From contig JADJYF010000018.1 of NCBI GenBank assembly GCA_016719885.1, positions 103,033 to 167,032 on the forward strand: a DNA stretch of 64,000 nt, written 5' to 3'. The stretch's first letter is position 1. Each line of letters begins with the position of its first letter. The stretch comes from Pseudomonadota bacterium. Lineage in GTDB: Bacteria > Pseudomonadota > Gammaproteobacteria > Ga0077536. The notes beneath the pieces are model-generated. The model made no database searches, was not told the origin of the DNA, and was given only the letters and a program-made list of their open reading frames with translations. A program made the position numbers and the translations under genes. Shown one piece after another: positions 60,897 to 64,000 of the stretch.

Positions 60897-61940
60897 TCAG
60901 GCGCGATGATATTCAATCCCGCGCGCATAGATCCAACCGCGTTTCTCGGCCAGCACCAGCGCGCCCAGGGCGCCGCCACAGATGAGCGCATAGGCGGTCA
61001 GCAGCACCGCATCGGACTGCTGGTGCAGCAGGTAGCCGCTCGTCACCAGCAGCGCCTGCATGCCGTACAACACGCCGACCGCCGCATAGTGGCTGAAGCC
61101 GCGATCCAGCAGGCGATGATGGATGTGGTTACGGCTGCCGGCAAACCACGACATGCCGCTGCGTATGCGCAGGCCGAGCGTGACCAGGATGTCGAACACC
61201 GGCATGCCGATCAGGAGCAGCGCCACGCTCGGCGTCACGCCACGCTCGGCGAACTGGCTGAGGTGGATGACCAGCACGCCGAGCGTGAAGCCCAGGAACT
61301 GGCTGCCGGTGTCGCCCATGAACACGCGCGCCGGATGACGGTTGTAGCGCAGGAACGCGAACGTGCTGCCGAGCGTCGCGCAGGCCAGCACGGCCATCGC
61401 GTCATGCGCGCCGCCGAGCGGCAGCAGCAAGGCCAGCAGCGCGCCGAGGCTGAGCAGGCATTCGCCGCCGGCAAGGCCATCCAGCCCGTCGGAGTGATTG
61501 ACGGCGTTGATGACGCCGACCAGCGCGAATATCGAAAACGGCCGCGCCAGCCATTCGGGCAACAGCGCGCCGTCCATGAACGGCAGGCGACTGACGTAGA
61601 TATCGCCCCACAGCACCACGGTGCTGGCGGCGATGATCTGACCGACGAACTTGATGCGGTGGTTGAGATTGGCGGCGTCGTCCCACAGCCCGAACACGAA
61701 CAGCACCAGCACCGCCACCAGGCACGACGCCAGCTGCGCATCGAACGACAGCCCGTAGAACATCGGGACCATCGCGCCGGCCACGATGCCCCAGCCGCCG
61801 GTGCGCGGGATCGGTGCGAGATGCACCTTGCGGTTGGTCGGCTGGTCGAGCAGGCCGAGCCGCCCGGCCAGGCGCGTGGCGGGTGGGATCAGCGCCAGGC
61901 TGACGCCGGCGGCGATGATGAAGACGAGTAGCAGGTTCAT
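60897..61940 (-). CDS. Polyprenyl-phosphate sugar-1-phosphate transferase (WecA/TagO/MraY family)
   Basis: The 347-aa integral membrane protein has the family motifs in order: TNRKVHLAPIPRTGG, NHSDGLDGLAGGE (aspartates for magnesium and catalysis), FMGDTGSQFLGF, and the histidine motif RNHIHHRLLDRG. These enzymes start glycan synthesis by moving GlcNAc-1-phosphate or a similar group from UDP-sugar to undecaprenyl phosphate. It is the only glycan-initiating enzyme in the window and thus a candidate first step for the locus. The ATG at 61940 is used, since the 35 upstream codons lack hydrophobic character. Promoters should lie in the 293-nt gap shared with the peroxidase gene. Confidence 0.85.
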   Translation of the reverse strand: MNLLLVFIIAAGVSLALIPPATRLAGRLGLLDQPTNRKVHLAPIPRTGGWGIVAGAMVPMFYGLSFDAQLASCLVAVLVLFVFGLWDDAANLNHRIKFVGQIIAASTVVLWGDIYVSRLPFMDGALLPEWLARPFSIFALVGVINAVNHSDGLDGLAGGECLLSLGALLALLLPLGGAHDAMAVLACATLGSTFAFLRYNRHPARVFMGDTGSQFLGFTLGVLVIHLSQFAERGVTPSVALLLIGMPVFDILVTLGLRIRSGMSWFAGSRNHIHHRLLDRGFSHYAAVGVLYGMQALLVTSGYLLHQQSDAVLLTAYALICGGALGALVLAEKRGWIYARGIEYHRA

Positions 61941-62233
61941 CGTTGTTCTTTGTCTGGGGAACCGCGCAGGCGCCGTGCTGCCACGTGGTCCTGAAGCTGC
62001 ATGGTAGTGGCTTGCGACATACAATGCAGACTGTGCCGCCGCCAAGCTGTGAACTACGCCTCGCTAGATTGTGTAAACGATCGTGGCCATGGCGGCGCGC
62101 GCGTCGGCCGCGGTCCGGGCCGTGCGTCGAGCCCCGCCGCGACAGGTATCCACAGGGTGCGGGCGAAAAGAGCGCCCGCGTGAGGGCCCGTTCCGCTGCC
62201 CGTATCGTCAACGCCGTGTTCACCACCCGCATC
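61941..62233. promoter_or_regulatory. Divergent intergenic region, WecA-like gene and peroxidase gene
   Basis: This is a 293-nt space between two starts on opposite strands. TACAAT at 62020-62025 resembles a plus-strand -10 box; no matching -35 was found. A short AT-richer patch (GATTGTGTAAACGATC, about 62067-62082) may hold an operator. Nothing more definite is visible, so this is marked only as the necessary location of promoters. Confidence 0.3.
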
Positions 62234-63391
62234 ATGTCACTGTCCTTCAAATCCCTGTGCCGCGTGTTCGTCGCTCTCACGGTGACGGGGCTGGCCGTGG
62301 CGCCCGGCGCGGCGCCGGCCGCCGACACCGCGCTGGTCGAGCTCGGCCGCGCGCTGTTTTTCGATGTGAACCTGTCGGCCACCCGCCAGCAGTCCTGCGC
62401 GACCTGCCACGACCCGGCCCGCGGTTTTGTCGATCCGCGCGACAACGGCGTGGGCGGCGCACTGTCGCTGGGCAGCGATGGGCGGGCACTCGGCGACCGC
62501 AACGCGCCGACCGCCGCCTACGCGGCCCTGGTGCCGCCGCTCACGCGCGACAAGGCGGGCGAATACCGCGGCGGCCTGTTCCACGATGGCCGCGCGCGCG
62601 ACCTCGTCGAACAGGCCGGCCAGCCGATGCTGAACCCGCTGGAAATGCAGATGCCCGACGCCGCGGCGGTGGTGGCACGGGTGCGCGAGAATCCCGCCTA
62701 CGTGGCCGCCCTCACCCGCCATTTCGGCGCCGCGTTGTTCGAAGACGATGCCGCCGCGTTCAAGGCGGTCAGCCAGGCCATTGCCAGCTTCGAGCGTTCG
62801 CCGGCGCTGGTCGCCTTCGATTCACGCTACGACCGCTACCTGCGCGGTGAAGTGAAGCTCACGGCCGAAGAAGACCAGGGCCGCGTGCTGTTCTTCTCCT
62901 CGCTGACCAACTGCACGAGCTGCCATCTCCTCGAGACCACCCATCTCGCCGCGCGCGAAACCTTCACCAACCACCGCTATTTCAACATCGGCCTGCCGGC
63001 CAATGCCGCCGCGCGCGCCGCCAACGGCAAGGCGGGCAGCATCGACCATGGCCTCGCCGCCAACCCGGCGGTTGCCGGGCACGGGCAGGACGGCAAGTTC
63101 CGCGTACCGACCCTGCGCAACGTCGCGGTCAGCGCGCCCTACATGCACAACGGCGTGTTCAAGCAATTGTCGACCGCGATCTTCTTCTACAACCAGCACC
63201 TGGTGAAGAACGCCCACAACGCCATCAACCCCGAGACCGGCCAGCCCTGGGGTCCGCCCGAAGTGCCGGCCACCGTCGAGCACGACCAGCTCGCGCTCGG
63301 CCAGCCGCTGGACGACGAACGCATCGCGCTCATCGTCGCGTTCCTCGCCACCCTCACCGACCAACGCTTCGAGCCCTTGTTGAAAAAATGA
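62234..63391 (+). CDS. Periplasmic dihaem cytochrome c peroxidase (CCP/MauG family)
   Basis: The 385-aa protein has a signal peptide (VFVALTVTGLAVAPGAAPAA) and two haem c motifs, CATCH at residues 55-59 and CTSCH at 227-231. That spacing is typical of bacterial dihaem peroxidases and MauG-like enzymes. FRVPTLRNVAVSAPYMHNGVF near the end holds the usual distal axial-ligand region. It reduces hydrogen peroxide or carries out oxidations in the periplasm. The start at 62234 is chosen for its signal peptide. It faces away from the sugar genes and probably marks the edge of the glycan locus. Confidence 0.85.
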   Translation: MSLSFKSLCRVFVALTVTGLAVAPGAAPAADTALVELGRALFFDVNLSATRQQSCATCHDPARGFVDPRDNGVGGALSLGSDGRALGDRNAPTAAYAALVPPLTRDKAGEYRGGLFHDGRARDLVEQAGQPMLNPLEMQMPDAAAVVARVRENPAYVAALTRHFGAALFEDDAAAFKAVSQAIASFERSPALVAFDSRYDRYLRGEVKLTAEEDQGRVLFFSSLTNCTSCHLLETTHLAARETFTNHRYFNIGLPANAAARAANGKAGSIDHGLAANPAVAGHGQDGKFRVPTLRNVAVSAPYMHNGVFKQLSTAIFFYNQHLVKNAHNAINPETGQPWGPPEVPATVEHDQLALGQPLDDERIALIVAFLATLTDQRFEPLLKK

Positions 63392-63393
63392 TG

Positions 63394-63414
63394 CGGCCAA
63401 GGCACCTTGGGCCG
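63394..63414. terminator. Hairpin after the peroxidase gene
   Basis: CGGCCAAGG (63394-63402) pairs with CCTTGGGCCG (63405-63414) with one bulged G, directly after the TGA at 63389-63391. It is strongly GC-paired but lacks a T-run downstream. It could be a terminator or an mRNA-stabilising hairpin. Confidence 0.4.
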
Positions 63415-63452
63415 TCCCGCCCACGCCCCTACGGCCACTACAGGAGTCCGCC

Positions 63453-64000
63453 ATGAGCAAAGTGAAGAAGTACCGCATCAAGGTGCACAAGAGCGCGCTG
63501 ACCGATCTCAAGCGTCGCTTGAGCAATGTGCGCTGGCCGGAACGCGAGACCGTGGGCGGCTGGAGCCAGGGCATACCGCTGTCGTACATGCGCGAGCTGG
63601 TCGACTACTGGCGTGACGAGTACGACTGGAACCGCTGCCAGGAACAGTTGAACGCGCTGCCGCAGTTCATGACCGAGATCGACGGGCTGGACATCCATTT
63701 CCTGCACATCAGGTCGCCGCACAAGAACGCCATGCCGATGGTCATGACCCATGGCTGGCCGGGCTCGATACTCGAATTCATGAAGGTCATCGGTCCGCTC
63801 ACCGATCCGGAAGCGTTTGGCGGACGCGGCGAGGACGCCTTCCACCTCGTCATTCCGACCCTGCCGGGCTTCGGCTGGTCGGGCAAGCCGGACCAGCCGG
63901 GCTGGGGCATCGAACGCATCGCGCGCGCCTGGGGCCAGTTGATGGCGCGCCTCGGCTACAAGAAGTGGGTGGCCCAGGGTGGTGACTGGGGCTCGGCCGT
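63453..64000 (+). CDS. Epoxide hydrolase (EHN-type), 5' part only
   Basis: An ATG at 63453 follows a good AGGAG (63442-63446). The visible 182 residues contain the N-terminal epoxide-hydrolase domain: KRRLSNVRWPE, YMRELVDYWRDEYDW, and EIDGLDIHFLHIRS. The alpha/beta-hydrolase part follows with HGWPGS (oxyanion), LPGFGWSGKP, and AQGGDWGS, where the Asp would be the catalytic nucleophile. Such enzymes hydrate epoxides, typically in catabolism. The gene runs off the end of the window. It is probably unrelated to the glycan and NRPS genes. Confidence 0.85.
   Translation, partial: MSKVKKYRIKVHKSALTDLKRRLSNVRWPERETVGGWSQGIPLSYMRELVDYWRDEYDWNRCQEQLNALPQFMTEIDGLDIHFLHIRSPHKNAMPMVMTHGWPGSILEFMKVIGPLTDPEAFGGRGEDAFHLVIPTLPGFGWSGKPDQPGWGIERIARAWGQLMARLGYKKWVAQGGDWGSA

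Noticed and set aside
1..64000. Mobile elements, CRISPR arrays, tRNA or rRNA genes
   Set aside because: No transposase or integrase motifs, regular repeat-spacer pattern, CCA-ended cloverleaf or rRNA signature was recognised by eye.

Overview
The window is GC-rich, densely coded chromosomal DNA. It looks like a proteobacterium, most probably Gamma- or Betaproteobacteria. The support is a Wza-type outer-membrane lipoprotein, a GumC/Wzz-type chain-length protein, GmhA/HddA/HddC-type heptose enzymes, a CCP/MauG-type dihaem peroxidase and a VPLPA-CTERM protein. No rRNA, tRNA, CRISPR array, insertion sequence or integrase was seen. Genes are packed in short operons with many 1-8 nt overlaps (ATGA, GTGA, TTGA), and there is one large non-coding gap (about 400 nt at 37.75-38.15 kb).

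Layout. (1) 1-30.5 kb is an exopolysaccharide/glycoconjugate locus. It starts with the 3' end of an ABC ATPase and an APH-fold kinase, then membrane glycosyltransferases, a GT9 enzyme, a GtrA protein and an O-antigen ligase/polymerase. Next come a polysaccharide deacetylase, several GT4 glycosyltransferases, two paralogous right-handed beta-helix lyases with calcium-binding tails, a methyltransferase, a VPLPA-CTERM exported protein and an MDR-Gfo/Idh/MocA fusion oxidoreductase. The export set follows: OPX lipoprotein, chain-length protein and an ABC-2 permease that carries a frameshift. The part ends with two radical-SAM genes, one of them fused to a Gfo/Idh/MocA dehydrogenase, and a BY-kinase-like protein whose Walker A lysine is missing. 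(2) 30.6-52.6 kb is a hybrid NRPS/PKS locus read outward from one divergent control region. Leftward is AL-KR-ACP-C-A-PCP. Rightward are KS-AT-KR(with an inserted C-methyltransferase)-ACP-C, a SyrP-like Fe(II)/2-oxoglutarate hydroxylase, a degenerate-C-A-PCP protein, a methyltransferase and two alpha/beta-hydrolases. A convergent Sfp-type phosphopantetheinyl transferase follows. (3) 52.6-58.3 kb (minus strand) holds a heptose cassette (GmhA-like isomerase, HddC-like nucleotidyltransferase, HddA-like kinase) mixed with two GT4 glycosyltransferases and a GalE-like epimerase. (4) 58.3-64 kb has a spermidine-synthase-like membrane protein, a WecA-like polyprenyl-phosphate sugar-phosphate transferase, a dihaem peroxidase and the 5' end of an epoxide hydrolase.

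How the parts may work together (inference). The WecA-like enzyme would load undecaprenyl phosphate. The many glycosyltransferases, fed by GDP-heptose and a deoxysugar made by the DesII-like fusion, would build a glycan. The OPX/PCP/ABC set would export it, and the deacetylase, lyases and membrane transferases would tailor it. The assembly line could make a small acyl-peptide/polyketide of about four building blocks, either released by the hydrolases or attached to the glycan. Its placement between two sugar blocks raises the possibility of a glycosylated or glycan-bound lipopeptide-like product; the sequence alone does not prove this.

The items I consider most novel are the Gfo/Idh/MocA-DesII fusion, the ketoreductase split by a methyltransferase, the degenerate C domain behind a free-standing C-terminal C domain, and the NRPS/PKS-plus-heptose combination inside an exopolysaccharide locus.
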